The notes beneath the pieces are model-generated. The model saw nothing but the letters and a program-made list of their open reading frames with translations. It searched no databases and was not told where the DNA came from. From Variovorax sp. OV329 (lineage in GTDB: Bacteria > Pseudomonadota > Gammaproteobacteria > Burkholderiales > Burkholderiaceae_C), in the NCBI RefSeq assembly GCF_900114785.1, contig NZ_FOUG01000005.1, positions 248,001 to 312,000 on the forward strand: DNA of 64,000 nt, given 5' to 3'. The translations under genes and the position numbers were made by a program. Shown here piece after piece: positions 1-11,224 of the stretch (its first letter is position 1; the number at the start of each line of letters is the position of its first letter).

Positions 1-1
1 C

Positions 2-919
2 AACATGCGCTTCAAGTACTCCAACCACGGCTTCGCCCTGCTCGGCCTCGTGATCGAGGCCATCACGGGCGAAACCTACGCGGACTGGATGCAGCGCGAG
101 GTCATCGGGCCCGCAGGCCTGAAGGACACCTTGCCGGACGCGCTGCCGCCGGCACGCATGCGCCTGGCAAGCGGGCACTCAGGCCGCCTGCTGCTGGGGC
201 GTCGGGTGGTCGTGCCCGGTGCGCAGCCCACCCACGCCATTGCGCCGGCCGGGGGATTCGTCAGTACCGCGTCGGACGTGGCCCGCTTCTATGCGCAATT
301 GCTGCCGCAGGCTGCCAGGAGCGTGCTGTCGGTCGAAAGCCGGCGCGAACTGATGCGCAGGTACGCCCAGGTGCCGCACAGCACCCTGCCCGCCTGGTAC
401 GGGTTGGGCGTCATGCACGGCAGCTTCCAGGGCTGGGACTGGGTCGGCCACACCGGCGGCCTGCAGGGCTTCGTGTCGCGCAGCCTGGTGCTGCCGCAGC
501 AGGAGATCGCGATCTCGCTGCTGGCCAACTCCCTCGATGCCTTCACCTGGCCCTGGGTCGACGGCATCCTGCAGACGCTGCAGGTCTTCGACAGGCATGG
601 TGCCCCCAGCGCCCGCACGCGCGGATGGAGCGGCCGCTGGTGGAGCCTCTTCGGCCCGACCGACCTGGTGCCCGCGGGAGACCGCGTCTTCGCCATCGCG
701 CCGGCCATGACCTCGCCGTTCACCGACGCGACCGAACTCACGCCAAAGGGCAAGGACCGCGCGCTGATGTCGCAGGCCAACGGCTATGCCGCCTTCGGCG
801 AGGAAGCGCGGCTGGTTCGCGACAGCCAGGGGCAGGCCAAGGAGCTGTGGCTGGGCGGCTCGCTCAACCGGCCAGAGAAGGTGGTGGCGCGCGAAGTGCA
901 GCGCCGCTACGAGGGCTGA
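2..919 (+). CDS. Serine hydrolase, beta-lactamase/penicillin-binding class C family (5' truncated by window edge)
   Basis: This is the C-terminal part of a beta-lactamase-fold serine hydrolase. The reading frame is open to the left edge, so the start and the catalytic SxxK motif lie outside the window. The visible part begins just before a YSNHG segment, the YxN motif that supplies the second catalytic residue in class C enzymes and esterases of this family. A GHTGG segment about 140 residues later corresponds to the KTG-type motif of the third active-site strand, here with His in place of Lys, which is common in the esterase/peptidase members. The family includes class C beta-lactamases, D-aminopeptidases and EstB-type esterases; the substrate cannot be told from this fragment. 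It converges on the cardiolipin synthase gene with 10 bp between stops. Confidence 0.85.
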   Translation, partial: NMRFKYSNHGFALLGLVIEAITGETYADWMQREVIGPAGLKDTLPDALPPARMRLASGHSGRLLLGRRVVVPGAQPTHAIAPAGGFVSTASDVARFYAQLLPQAARSVLSVESRRELMRRYAQVPHSTLPAWYGLGVMHGSFQGWDWVGHTGGLQGFVSRSLVLPQQEIAISLLANSLDAFTWPWVDGILQTLQVFDRHGAPSARTRGWSGRWWSLFGPTDLVPAGDRVFAIAPAMTSPFTDATELTPKGKDRALMSQANGYAAFGEEARLVRDSQGQAKELWLGGSLNRPEKVVAREVQRRYEG

Positions 920-929
920 AGCTGCGTTC

Positions 930-2375
930 TCAGAGCAGCGGCGAGAACAGCCGGGCCACCGAGTCTCCCAGCCGCCGCAGGAAGGGCTGCTTGCGCATGC
1001 CGCGCACGCCGGAGGAACTGTGCAGGTCGGTCTCGAACTGCGCCGCCAGCGGCTTGGCCAGCTCGGCCCCGTAGACCACCGCACACACCTCGAAGTTGAG
1101 GCGAAAGCTGCGGTTGTCGAAGTTGGCCGTGCCGATCATGGCGCAGTTGTCGTCCACCACCAGGGTCTTGGAGTGCAGCATGCGGGCCTTGTATTCCCAC
1201 ACCTTCACGCCAGCGGCGATCAGCTCCTCGTAATAGGAGCGGGCCGCTGCGCTGACGATGAGCGAGTCGCTGCGCCGCGGCACCAGCAGCCGCACGTCCA
1301 CGCCGCGCAGCGCGGCACTGGTGAGCGCCATCATGGCCGGCTCGCCGGGCACGAAGTACGGTGTGGTGAGCCAGGCGCGCTGGGTCGATGCATTGATGGC
1401 GGCCAGGTGCATGCGATGGATGGCCTCGAGCGGGTTGTCGGGCCCGCTGGTCACGATCTGCACGGGGATGTCGCCCGCATCCACCCGCGGCAGCAGGTGT
1501 GGCAGCGCGGCGTCGATGTCGCGCGGCATGTCGCCGGTGGCATAGATCCAGTCCTCCAGGAAGGTGGTCTGCAACCAGCGCACTACGCTGCCCTCCAGCC
1601 GCACGTGCACATCATGGTAGGCGTCGACGCGAGTGCGCTTGTCCTCCTCATCGGTGATGTTGACGCCGCCGGTGAAGCCGACCCGGCCGTCGCACACCAC
1701 GATCTTCCGGTGGGTGCGGTAGTTGGTCACCGGCCGCAGGCGGCGGCCGATGCGGGTGTCATGGAACAGCGCCACCTCGATGCCGGCCTCGCGCATCGGC
1801 GCCATGAACTTGCGGCCGATGCGCTTGGAGCCCAGCGCGTCGATCAGCAGCCGCACCGACACACCCTCGCGGGCGCGCTCGATCAGCAGGTCGCGCAGCT
1901 GGGTGCCGATCTGGTCGGGCTCGTAGATGTAGTACTCGAGGTGAACATGGTTCTTCGCCTCGCGGATCGCCTCGAAGATGGCGTCGTAGGTTCGGGCCCC
2001 ACCCGAGAGAAGCTCGACACTCGTGGCGCTGGACACCGGCAGCCCGCAGGTGGCCGAGCCCAGGGCCGCGAGCTGTCGCAGCGCAGGCGGCGCCCTCTCC
2101 CGCGCCTCGCGCAGGAAGGCGACGTCGGCCGGCGCGTGGGCGCTGGCGCGGCTGCGCAGGCGCTTCAGCCGCTGCTTCACCAGCCGCTGCGGGCCCAGGA
2201 AGTAGTAGATGAAGAAGCCCAGGAAGGGAATCAGCGCCAGCGAGAGGATCCAGCTGACCGTGGACACCGGCGCGCGCTTCTGCATCACGATCCACACCGA
2301 CAGCACCGCGATGTAGGCGCTCCAGGCCAGCGACAAGCCGGTCTTCCATTGGGCGCTGATCTCGGGCAGGGTCAA
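930..2375 (-). CDS. cls: Cardiolipin synthase, phospholipase D superfamily
   Basis: The product makes cardiolipin at the inner membrane by transphosphatidylation. Two hydrophobic segments lie near the N-terminus, followed by two phospholipase D (HKD) motifs: HRKIVVCDG in the middle and HSKTLVVDD toward the C-terminus, each followed by the usual GxxN/GTAN residues. I chose the TTG at 2375, which gives 481 residues, close to the 486 of E. coli ClsA. The frame is open back to 2462, but that extension would run through the clpA terminator at 2402-2432 and reads as unlikely residues. The gene sits downstream of clpA on the same strand, separated by that terminator, so it is probably transcribed on its own. 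The family call is firm; the exact start is not. Confidence 0.9.
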   Translation of the reverse strand: MTLPEISAQWKTGLSLAWSAYIAVLSVWIVMQKRAPVSTVSWILSLALIPFLGFFIYYFLGPQRLVKQRLKRLRSRASAHAPADVAFLREARERAPPALRQLAALGSATCGLPVSSATSVELLSGGARTYDAIFEAIREAKNHVHLEYYIYEPDQIGTQLRDLLIERAREGVSVRLLIDALGSKRIGRKFMAPMREAGIEVALFHDTRIGRRLRPVTNYRTHRKIVVCDGRVGFTGGVNITDEEDKRTRVDAYHDVHVRLEGSVVRWLQTTFLEDWIYATGDMPRDIDAALPHLLPRVDAGDIPVQIVTSGPDNPLEAIHRMHLAAINASTQRAWLTTPYFVPGEPAMMALTSAALRGVDVRLLVPRRSDSLIVSAAARSYYEELIAAGVKVWEYKARMLHSKTLVVDDNCAMIGTANFDNRSFRLNFEVCAVVYGAELAKPLAAQFETDLHSSSGVRGMRKQPFLRRLGDSVARLFSPLL

Positions 2376-2401
2376 GTTGGGCTCGTTGCGATGGGCAAAG
2401 A

Positions 2402-2432
2402 AAAAGGCCGGAGCGAATGCTACCGGCCTTTT
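2402..2432 (-). terminator. Rho-independent terminator of clpA
   Basis: A perfect 10-bp stem (AAAAGGCCGG against CCGGCCTTTT) with an 11-nt loop lies just past the clpA stop. Read on the minus strand it is followed by a T-rich run, as expected for intrinsic termination of leftward clpA transcription. Confidence 0.85.
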
Positions 2433-2465
2433 GCGTGAACCCGATGAACGGGCAGGACCCAAGGA

Positions 2466-4784
<2,319 letters not shown>

Positions 4785-4838
4785 GTGATTTCCTTTTGCC
4801 TTGCTGTAAATATCTAACTAATTGGGTTGGAGTCCAGC

Positions 4839-5198
4839 TTATTCAACCGGTTCACTCACGCATTGCAGCGGATGACCGGCCTGCTGGGCCGCTTCCATCA
4901 CCTGATTGACCTTGGTGGCCGCCATGTCCCGCGAATAAACGCCGCAGACACCCCGGCCGTCCAGGTGGATCTTTAACATGATCTGGGTCGCTGTTTCCCT
5001 GTCCTTGTTGAAATACTCCTGAATGACCACCACCACGAATTCCATCGGGGTGTAGTCGTCGTTGAGCATCACCACCTGGTACATCTGGGGGGGTGCGGTT
5101 TTCTGCGGTCTGCGCTCCAGCACCACGGAGTCACCGTCATCCTTGGCGGGCTTGGCCGCCGGCGGTGTCTTGGGTACAGGGGGGATTCGGGTAGCCAT
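4839..5198 (-). CDS. clpS: ATP-dependent Clp protease adaptor protein ClpS
   Basis: ClpS binds proteins with N-end-rule destabilising N-termini and delivers them to ClpA. The product (119 residues) has a variable, Pro/Lys-rich N-terminal tail of about 35 residues and then the conserved core with [12 protein letters not shown], the segment that forms the substrate pocket, and later GVCGVYSRD. The ATG at 5198 is chosen; a second in-frame ATG three codons upstream (5207) is equally possible, and neither has a strong ribosome-binding site. The frame stays open back to 5390 but that extension is not family-like. It is followed at 54 bp by clpA, and the two are surely one operon. Confidence 0.95.
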   Translation of the reverse strand: MATRIPPVPKTPPAAKPAKDDGDSVVLERRPQKTAPPQMYQVVMLNDDYTPMEFVVVVIQEYFNKDRETATQIMLKIHLDGRGVCGVYSRDMAATKVNQVMEAAQQAGHPLQCVSEPVE

Positions 5199-5382
5199 GA
5201 AAATCATTCTATAGAGCACGCACATGCCATGCCGGGCCCAGTTGAATTGGTGGCGCATTCCCGACAAATCAAGGGCCAGGCTTCGTGAACGACGACACGT
5301 CGCGCGCTGCGCCGCATCGCGCGCGCACCGCCTCCTCGCCCAAAGGTATATCGGCAGTCTCCGACTTTTGTTGAGTCGCCGA

Positions 5383-6537
5383 TCAGGCATGCACCAGGCC
5401 GGACGGGAAGCTGCTCACCCGGGCCTCGGGAAACACCGCGCGCGCCAGCTTCTGCGGGTCCACGCCGAAGGCCTCGCCGGCGCTGGTGGCCATGATGGCG
5501 TACAGGTCTTGCGTGGGCCGCAGGTCACGGCCTTCGTGCAGCGACGACGGGCCCAGCCCGGGCCAGTCGGCCAGCACCCGCCCGCCCTGCACCGCGCCGC
5601 CGAAAAGCATGGCGACGGCGCCGGTGCCATGGTCTGTTCCGCCCGTGCCGTTGGCAGCAGCCGTACGGCCGAACTCCGTGGCCACCAGCACGGTGGTGGT
5701 GCGCCAGGCCTCGCCCAGTCCATCGCGCAGGGAGGCGACCAGAGCGTCCAGGGACCTCAGCTGCGCCGCCAGCCGCGGATTCTGGGCGCTGTGGGTGTCC
5801 CAGCCCCCGGTCTCGATCATGGCGATGCGCGGCCCGTCGGGCTTGGCGAGGAAGCTGGCCGCCAGCTTGCCCAGCGCGGTCGCGTCCTGGCGCTGGCCGG
5901 CCTGCCCCGCCATGGCGCGGTTCTCCATGGCGGCCGCCCACAAAGCGTGCAGCTGGGCGTCGCCGCGGTAGAGATCGCTGACGCGCGCCAGCAAGTCGTC
6001 GCTGGGCTGCGGCAAGGTCGAGGGCGCGTAGGAGCCGACCTCGACCGGCCCGCGCAACGCCATCGGCACGGTGGGCGCCAGGGCGATCGCCTTGTCGGCG
6101 CCACCCGGCAGCAATGGAAGCAGCCGATTGAGCCAGCCGGCCTTCAGCCGGTAGGGGCTGACGCCACCGGTTTCCAGCACGTTCTGGCCATCGAAATGCG
6201 ATCGGTCGCGGTACGGCGACGCCACGGCATGGACCAGCAGGGCCTGGCCGGCGGCATACAGCTTCGATGCCTCGACCATGGACGGGTGCAGGGCGAAGGT
6301 GCCGTCGAGTCGGCTGGCTGCCTCCGGCGCCAGCGCCAGCGGGCCTCGCAGGCGCGCGTAGTCCGGGTCCGCGTACGGGATAAGCGTGTTCAGTCCGTCC
6401 GCCGCTCCGCGCTGGATGACGAAGACGAATCGCCGGTCCGATTCGACCCGCGCCAGGGCCAGGGCCGGCCCCCAAAGCCAGGGGCCCGCGCCGACCACCG
6501 CAGTCGTTGCGAGGAAATCGCGTCGCGATCGAATCAT
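5383..6537 (-). CDS. DUF1501 domain-containing protein, Tat-exported
   Basis: This 384-residue protein belongs to the DUF1501 family, an uncharacterised group related in fold to sulfatases/alkaline phosphatases. The N-terminus is a twin-arginine signal: SRRDFL at residues 4-9 followed by a short hydrophobic stretch ending in Ala-rich residues, so export of a folded protein to the periplasm is predicted. Further on are GGWDTH, EFGRT and GTDHGTG, the conserved family segments that resemble metal-ligand clusters. The ATG at 6537 is preceded by a strong AGGAGG site that overlaps the stop codon of the upstream DUF1800 gene, so the two are translationally coupled. Function is not established; the partnership with DUF1800 is widely seen. 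Confidence 0.88.
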   Translation of the reverse strand: MIRSRRDFLATTAVVGAGPWLWGPALALARVESDRRFVFVIQRGAADGLNTLIPYADPDYARLRGPLALAPEAASRLDGTFALHPSMVEASKLYAAGQALLVHAVASPYRDRSHFDGQNVLETGGVSPYRLKAGWLNRLLPLLPGGADKAIALAPTVPMALRGPVEVGSYAPSTLPQPSDDLLARVSDLYRGDAQLHALWAAAMENRAMAGQAGQRQDATALGKLAASFLAKPDGPRIAMIETGGWDTHSAQNPRLAAQLRSLDALVASLRDGLGEAWRTTTVLVATEFGRTAAANGTGGTDHGTGAVAMLFGGAVQGGRVLADWPGLGPSSLHEGRDLRPTQDLYAIMATSAGEAFGVDPQKLARAVFPEARVSSFPSGLVHA

Positions 6538-6539
6538 GG

Positions 6540-7928
6540 TTACCTCCTCTGGAACTCGGGGGCCGCGAGCAGCAACGCCAGCGCCATCGGCCCGCTCTCG
6601 GCCCGGGCGATGGCGCGCGCGCTCGCCTCGCCCAGTGAGCCCGGCAGCACGTGGGCTGCAAGGCTGCGGGCATCGACGCCGTCTCCCTGCTGGACTGCCA
6701 GGCGCTGGCCGAACTCGACCCGCCGCCACAGGGCGTCGGGCGCTGCCCAGCTCGCGGCGAAGTCGTCGAAGCCGGCCGGCGAACCGGGGCGCCAGACCGG
6801 CTGCCCAAGCTGGTTGAGCATGGCAATGGTTTGCCGCGGCGGCGCATCGCGCCAACCCAGAGCGCGCATGGCAGAGACGGCCCATTCCCAGGGCGTCTTG
6901 AACTTGGCCGCCTGGGGCGCCCAGCTTTCGGGCGACTCGATCAAGGCCATGTAGAGCATGGGCAGGTCGCCGCCACTGCGAGTGAAGGCGTCCGCCAGCC
7001 GATCGACCAGGACGGGCGAGGGGGAATCGGCCACCACGTGCCGTGCCAGCCTGGTGGCAACGTGCCGCGCCGTGGCCGGCGCGCCGGCCAGGTCCACGAG
7101 GATGGCGCGGGCCTGGTCTTCGCCGCCCTCCGCGTAGTGCCGGCCGAGGACCTTGCGGGCACCCGGCTCATGCAGGGCGGGCTGGAAGACAAAGGCGCCC
7201 GGCTCGGCGTCGGGCACCTGCCGGCCGATGCCGGAGACCGTCCAACCCGTCAGTGCACGCGCCATTTCGCTCACGTCGTCCTGCCCATAGCCGCTGCGCA
7301 CGCCGACGGTGTGAAGTTCCAGGATCTCCCGCGCCAGGTTCTCGTTCAGGCCGCGGACCTGGGCGCCCTCGCGCTGCGCGGCGCGGGTAGCGGCGAGGCT
7401 GCCCGGCCCGATGGAGCGCACCTGGTCGAGGTAGATCAGCATGGCCGGGTGGCGTTCGACCGCGAGCAGCATGTCCTGGAACCGGCCGAGCACGTGGGGC
7501 CGGATGGCTTCGGCCTCGAAAGCGCCGGCCAGGGGTGCCACTGCCGCCTTGTCGACGGAGACCGCGAAATGGTTCGACCAGAAGTGCACCATGCGTTCGA
7601 CGAAGGGTGCGGGCGTGTCGAGTGCGCTGGCCATTCGCAGACCCACCGAGGCCAGGTAAGCATCGCGGTTGCCCTGCCGCAGCGCCTGGCGCATGGCGGC
7701 CCGGTCGCCCTCGGGCGCCGCGCGCACTTCGCGGATGCTGCGGGCGTACCCGGCGACACGCGACGCCGAATCCGGCTCGCCCTCCCAGCCGGGCACGCGC
7801 GCTTCGTAGCGGGAGAACTGTTCGAGCACCCAGCGCCGGCCATCACCGGACATCAGCGGCTCGTCGGCACGCGCACCCAAGCCGAATCGATTCAGCGCAA
7901 TGGCCGCGGGCGTCATCGGGGTCTGCAT
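6540..7928 (-). CDS. DUF1800 domain-containing protein
   Basis: The 462-residue product matches the DUF1800 family, large alpha-rich proteins of unknown function almost always encoded next to a DUF1501 gene. Visible family segments are NRFGLGAR near the N-terminus, HFWSNHFAVS about residue 120, NENLAREILELHTVGV about residue 200 and ALTGWTV shortly after. No signal peptide is obvious, in contrast to its partner. The gene ends inside the ribosome-binding site of the DUF1501 gene at 6540, so both are made from one mRNA. A role in secreted or cell-surface material handling is speculation. Confidence 0.85.
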   Translation of the reverse strand: MQTPMTPAAIALNRFGLGARADEPLMSGDGRRWVLEQFSRYEARVPGWEGEPDSASRVAGYARSIREVRAAPEGDRAAMRQALRQGNRDAYLASVGLRMASALDTPAPFVERMVHFWSNHFAVSVDKAAVAPLAGAFEAEAIRPHVLGRFQDMLLAVERHPAMLIYLDQVRSIGPGSLAATRAAQREGAQVRGLNENLAREILELHTVGVRSGYGQDDVSEMARALTGWTVSGIGRQVPDAEPGAFVFQPALHEPGARKVLGRHYAEGGEDQARAILVDLAGAPATARHVATRLARHVVADSPSPVLVDRLADAFTRSGGDLPMLYMALIESPESWAPQAAKFKTPWEWAVSAMRALGWRDAPPRQTIAMLNQLGQPVWRPGSPAGFDDFAASWAAPDALWRRVEFGQRLAVQQGDGVDARSLAAHVLPGSLGEASARAIARAESGPMALALLLAAPEFQRR

Positions 7929-8020
7929 GTCGTGTCCCTCTCCTGCTTGAGGTGGAATCGACTCAACGGCGCGCGATCCGCCCGCGATGACGCTCCAGGC
8001 GGGCTTTACCCGCCAGATGC

Positions 8021-8055
8021 AAAAAGCCCCGGCGCACCTGCTGGCACACCGGGGC
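8021..8055 (-). terminator. Rho-independent terminator of icd
   Basis: On the minus strand a GCCCCGG/CCGGGGC stem with a roughly 21-nt loop (which can pair further) is followed immediately by five T residues, 39 bp past the icd stop codon. Confidence 0.75.
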
Positions 8056-8094
8056 GGAACGAACTGGCAGCGGCCGCTGAAGGCCGCTTGCCCG

Positions 8095-9354
8095 CTACAT
8101 GTTCTCGATCATCACCTGGCCGAAGCCGGAGCAGCTCACCTGCATAGCGCCTTCCATCAGGCGGGCGAAGTCATAGGTGACCTTCTTGCTGGCGATGGAC
8201 TTCTCCATCGAGCTGATGATCAGGTCTGCAGCTTCCTTCCAGCCCATGTGGCGCAGCATCATCTCGGCGGAGAGGATTTCCGAGCCCGGGTTCACGTAGT
8301 CCTTGCCGGCGTACTTGGGCGCCGTTCCGTGGGTGGCTTCGAACATGGCGACGGTGTCACTCATGTTCGCACCCGGGGCGATGCCGATGCCGCCGACCTG
8401 CGCAGCCAGGGCGTCGGAGACGTAGTCGCCGTTCAGGTTCAGCGTGGCGATCACGCTGTACTCGGCCGGGCGCAGCAGGATCTGCTGAAGGAAGGCATCG
8501 GCGATGCTGTCCTTGATGGTGATTTCCTTGCCCGACTTCGGATTCCTGACCTTCATCCACGGGCCGCCGTCGATCAGTTCGCCGCCGAATTCCTTCTGCG
8601 CCAGTGCGTAGGCCCAGTCACGGAAGCCACCCTCGGTGAACTTCATGATGTTGCCCTTGTGCACGATGGTGACGCTGGGCTTGTTGTTGTCGATGGCGTA
8701 CTGGATCGCCTTGCGCACCAGGCGCTCGGTGCCTTCCCTCGAAACCGGCTTCACGCCGATGCCCGATGTGTTGGGGAAGCGGATCTTCTTGACGCCCATT
8801 TCGTCCTGCAGGAACTTGATGAGCTTCCTGGCCTTGTCGCTTTCGGCCTCGAACTCGATACCGGCGTAGATGTCTTCCGAGTTCTCCCTGAAGATGACCA
8901 TGTTGGTCTTCTGCGGCTCCTTGACCGGACTGGGCACGCCTTCGAAGTACTGGATGGGACGCAGGCAGACGTACAGGTCGAGTTCCTGGCGCAGTGCCAC
9001 GTTCAGCGAGCGGATGCCGCCCCCCACCGGCGTGGTCAGCGGGCCCTTGATCGACACCACGTAGTCGCGCACCGCATGCAGGGTTTCCTCGGGGAGCCAG
9101 ACGTCGGGGCCGTAGACCTTGGTCGACTTCTCGCCAGCGTAGACCTCCATCCAATGGATCTTGCGCTTGCCGCCATAAGCCTTCTCGACCGCCGCATCCA
9201 CCACCTTCAGCATCACCGGGGTGATGTCCAGGCCGGTTCCATCCCCCTCGATGAACGGAATGACGGGCTGATCTGGCACATTGAGCGAATTGTCGGCATT
9301 GACCGTGATCTTCTGGCCTTCGGTCGGGACTTTGATGTGCTGATAAGCAGACAT
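8095..9354 (-). CDS. icd: NADP-dependent isocitrate dehydrogenase
   Basis: The enzyme oxidises isocitrate to 2-oxoglutarate and CO2 in the TCA cycle, producing NADPH. The 419-residue product follows the E. coli Icd type: GDGTG near residue 37, the substrate loop [15 protein letters not shown] containing the serine that AceK-type kinases modify, the NADP-enzyme segment [17 protein letters not shown], and the C-terminal [12 protein letters not shown] chose the ATG at 9354 (MSAYQHIKV); the frame opens seven codons earlier at a TTG but a GGAG element sits in that stretch. A hairpin terminator follows at 8021-8055. It is a single-gene unit divergent from the small secreted protein gene. Confidence 0.97.
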   Translation of the reverse strand: MSAYQHIKVPTEGQKITVNADNSLNVPDQPVIPFIEGDGTGLDITPVMLKVVDAAVEKAYGGKRKIHWMEVYAGEKSTKVYGPDVWLPEETLHAVRDYVVSIKGPLTTPVGGGIRSLNVALRQELDLYVCLRPIQYFEGVPSPVKEPQKTNMVIFRENSEDIYAGIEFEAESDKARKLIKFLQDEMGVKKIRFPNTSGIGVKPVSREGTERLVRKAIQYAIDNNKPSVTIVHKGNIMKFTEGGFRDWAYALAQKEFGGELIDGGPWMKVRNPKSGKEITIKDSIADAFLQQILLRPAEYSVIATLNLNGDYVSDALAAQVGGIGIAPGANMSDTVAMFEATHGTAPKYAGKDYVNPGSEILSAEMMLRHMGWKEAADLIISSMEKSIASKKVTYDFARLMEGAMQVSCSGFGQVMIENM

Positions 9355-9546
9355 GTGGGGATAGGCTCCGGACAAATGTGATGGTTAGGGACAACACATC
9401 GTCCCAGCCAGCTAAAGATTAGCCTTAGAATTTTAGACGCAACCGGAGAATGAGGACTGTCAACCAAGGTCATGTCGGCCCCGTTGTTGGCGAACCTTCT
9501 GTCCCCCGGGAGGCGTCTCGAAACCATTTCAATGAGGAATTCGACA

Positions 9547-9867
9547 ATGAGCAAAGTACTCGCAGTGATGATGGCCGGCTTGTTCGCCGCTGGCGCCTAT
9601 GCGCAAAACCCGGCTGGTCAATCGGCCGAGCAGGGCAACCTGAACACCAAGTCGCAGCAACGCGGCGAAGCCCGCAAGAACGCCAAGCCGCAAGGCCAGG
9701 TCCGCAAGTCGGGTGGCGACACGAACACCTCGTCCGAAACCGCGGTTGTCGGTTCCGACAAGTCGACCGCTGCTGGCGAAGCTCGCAAGGACACCCGCGA
9801 CCAGCGCAAGCCGGGCCGCGCCAAGACCACGCAGGGCGGCACGCCCGACATGCCCGGCGCGAAGTAA
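9547..9867 (+). CDS. Small secreted, basic, low-complexity protein
   Basis: I do not recognise a characterised family. The 106-residue product has a clear signal peptide (MSKVLAVMMAGLFAAGAYA, cleavage before Gln20). The mature part is almost free of hydrophobic residues and rich in Lys, Arg, Gly, Thr and Gln, so it is probably disordered and positively charged in the periplasm. A GEARK segment occurs twice (near residues 39 and 79), each followed by a Lys/Arg/Gln-rich stretch, which suggests an internal duplication. The ATG at 9547 is preferred over one five codons upstream because an AGGA site lies 8 nt before it. A strong terminator follows, so it is a monocistronic gene. Similar short proteins occur in Comamonadaceae as hypotheticals. 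Confidence 0.75.
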   Translation: MSKVLAVMMAGLFAAGAYAQNPAGQSAEQGNLNTKSQQRGEARKNAKPQGQVRKSGGDTNTSSETAVVGSDKSTAAGEARKDTRDQRKPGRAKTTQGGTPDMPGAK

Positions 9868-9889
9868 TTCGCCCTGCATGTACGAGAAG

Positions 9890-9914
9890 GCGCCCCTTTT
9901 GGGGCGCTTTTTTT
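9890..9914 (+). terminator. Rho-independent terminator of the small secreted protein gene
   Basis: A GCGCCCC/GGGGCGC stem with a TTTT loop is followed by seven T residues, 22 bp after the stop codon. Confidence 0.9.
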
Positions 9915-10042
9915 ATTGGGCGGCCATTGTTTATTGATTTCCGTCCTCTCAACCGCAAGACTCCGCCAATCGGAATTCGCGCTAAGCTCGCTCACGAAGG
10001 CGGCTGGACCGCCGGCAATACTGATCATTCCGCTTCCACCCC

Positions 10043-10513
10043 ATGCTTTCCCGCACTCTTCTTTTGCCGCTCTTCTTTCTGGCCAATTGCCTGTTTGTTT
10101 CCGGCGCGTACGCGCAGGGCACCGGCGAACCGCAGATGGACCTGAAGCGGGTGCATCTGGGCGCCGGCATGTACCAGATCGATGCGCAAGTGGCCGCCTC
10201 GCCGCTGGAGCGCCAGATCGGCCTGATGTATCGCAAGGAAATGCCCCAGCAGGAAGGCATGCTCTTCGTCTTCGAGCAGCCTTCGCCGCAATGCTTCTGG
10301 ATGAAGAACACCCTGCTTCCCCTCACGGCCGCTTTCGTGGCCGACGACGGCCGCATCGTCAACCTGGAAGACATGAAGCCGCAGACCACCGACAACCACT
10401 GCTCCAAGGCGCCGGTCCGCTACGTGCTGGAGATGAACCAGGGCTGGTTCGCCAAGAAGAACATCAAGGCGGGTTCCCGCTTGACGGGTGCTCCGTTCCA
10501 GCCTGCACGCTGA
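10043..10513 (+). CDS. DUF192 family secreted protein
   Basis: The 156-residue product starts with a signal peptide (cleavage after AYA, about residue 25) and continues as a DUF192 domain. Conserved elements are ERQIGLMYRKEMP, GMLFVFEQP, the CFWMKNTLLPLTAAFV core and the C-terminal VLEMNQGWF. DUF192 proteins are small beta-rich periplasmic or extracellular proteins of unsettled function in bacteria and archaea. It stands alone between two terminators and converges on sodB, sharing the hairpin at 10532-10560. Confidence 0.9.
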   Translation: MLSRTLLLPLFFLANCLFVSGAYAQGTGEPQMDLKRVHLGAGMYQIDAQVAASPLERQIGLMYRKEMPQQEGMLFVFEQPSPQCFWMKNTLLPLTAAFVADDGRIVNLEDMKPQTTDNHCSKAPVRYVLEMNQGWFAKKNIKAGSRLTGAPFQPAR

Positions 10514-10531
10514 GACGAGGGTTCAACCAAC

Positions 10532-10560
10532 AAAAAAGCCGGCTTGACGCCGGCTTTTTT
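10532..10560. terminator. Bidirectional Rho-independent terminator between the DUF192 gene and sodB
   Basis: A perfect 12-bp inverted repeat (A-run, GCCGGC, 5-nt loop, GCCGGC, T-run) gives a U-tract on either strand. It lies 18 bp past the DUF192 stop and 23 bp past the sodB stop, so it can end both transcripts. Confidence 0.9.
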
Positions 10561-10583
10561 GTTGCCGCTGGAGCGGCGCGAGA

Positions 10584-11165
10584 TCAGCCGAAGTTCTTGG
10601 CAGCGAAGTCCCAGTTGACCAGCTTGGCCAGGAAGGTTTCGACGAACTTGGGGCGCAGGTTGCGGTAGTCGATGTAGTAGGCGTGCTCCCAGACGTCCAC
10701 CGTCAGCAGCGCGGTGTCAGCGGTGGTCAGCGGCGTGCCGGCGGCGCCGGTGTTGACGATGTCCACGGAGCCGTCGGCCTTCTTCACCAGCCAGGTCCAG
10801 CCGGAACCGAAGTTGCCCACGGCCGACTTCACGAAGGCTTCCTTGAAGGCGTCGTAGCTGCCCCACTTGGCCTCGATGGCCTTGGCCAGTGCGCCGGTGG
10901 GCGTACCGCCGCCCTGGGGCTTCATGCAGTTCCAGAAGAAGGTGTGGTTCCAGATCTGCGCCGAGTTGTTGTAGATGCCACCGCTGGACTTCTTGACGAT
11001 CTCCTCCAGCGTCATGTTCTCGAACTCGGTACCCTTTTGCAGGTTGTTCAGGTTCACGACGTAAGCGTTGTGGTGCTTGCCGTAGTGGTACTCCATCGTC
11101 TCCTTGGAGTATTCGGGCGCAAGCGCGTCCAGAGCGTACGGGAGAGGGGGAAGAACGTGTTCCAT
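10584..11165 (-). CDS. sodB: Superoxide dismutase [Fe]
   Basis: The enzyme removes superoxide in the cytoplasm. Its 193 residues align in number with E. coli SodB: metal ligands His27, His74, Asp157 and His161 are all present, and Gln70 in [12 protein letters not shown] is the residue typical of iron rather than manganese enzymes. The frame is open far upstream into xseA, but the ATG at 11165 gives the standard [10 protein letters not shown] start. xseA lies 59 bp upstream on the same strand, so read-through is possible, although a sodB promoter in the gap is likely. Confidence 0.97.
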   Translation of the reverse strand: MEHVLPPLPYALDALAPEYSKETMEYHYGKHHNAYVVNLNNLQKGTEFENMTLEEIVKKSSGGIYNNSAQIWNHTFFWNCMKPQGGGTPTGALAKAIEAKWGSYDAFKEAFVKSAVGNFGSGWTWLVKKADGSVDIVNTGAAGTPLTTADTALLTVDVWEHAYYIDYRNLRPKFVETFLAKLVNWDFAAKNFG

Positions 11166-11224
11166 GTGGGTTGCTCGTGGTGAGTTGATGATGATTCTGG
11201 GCGTGTAAGCGCGCATTCTAGAAA

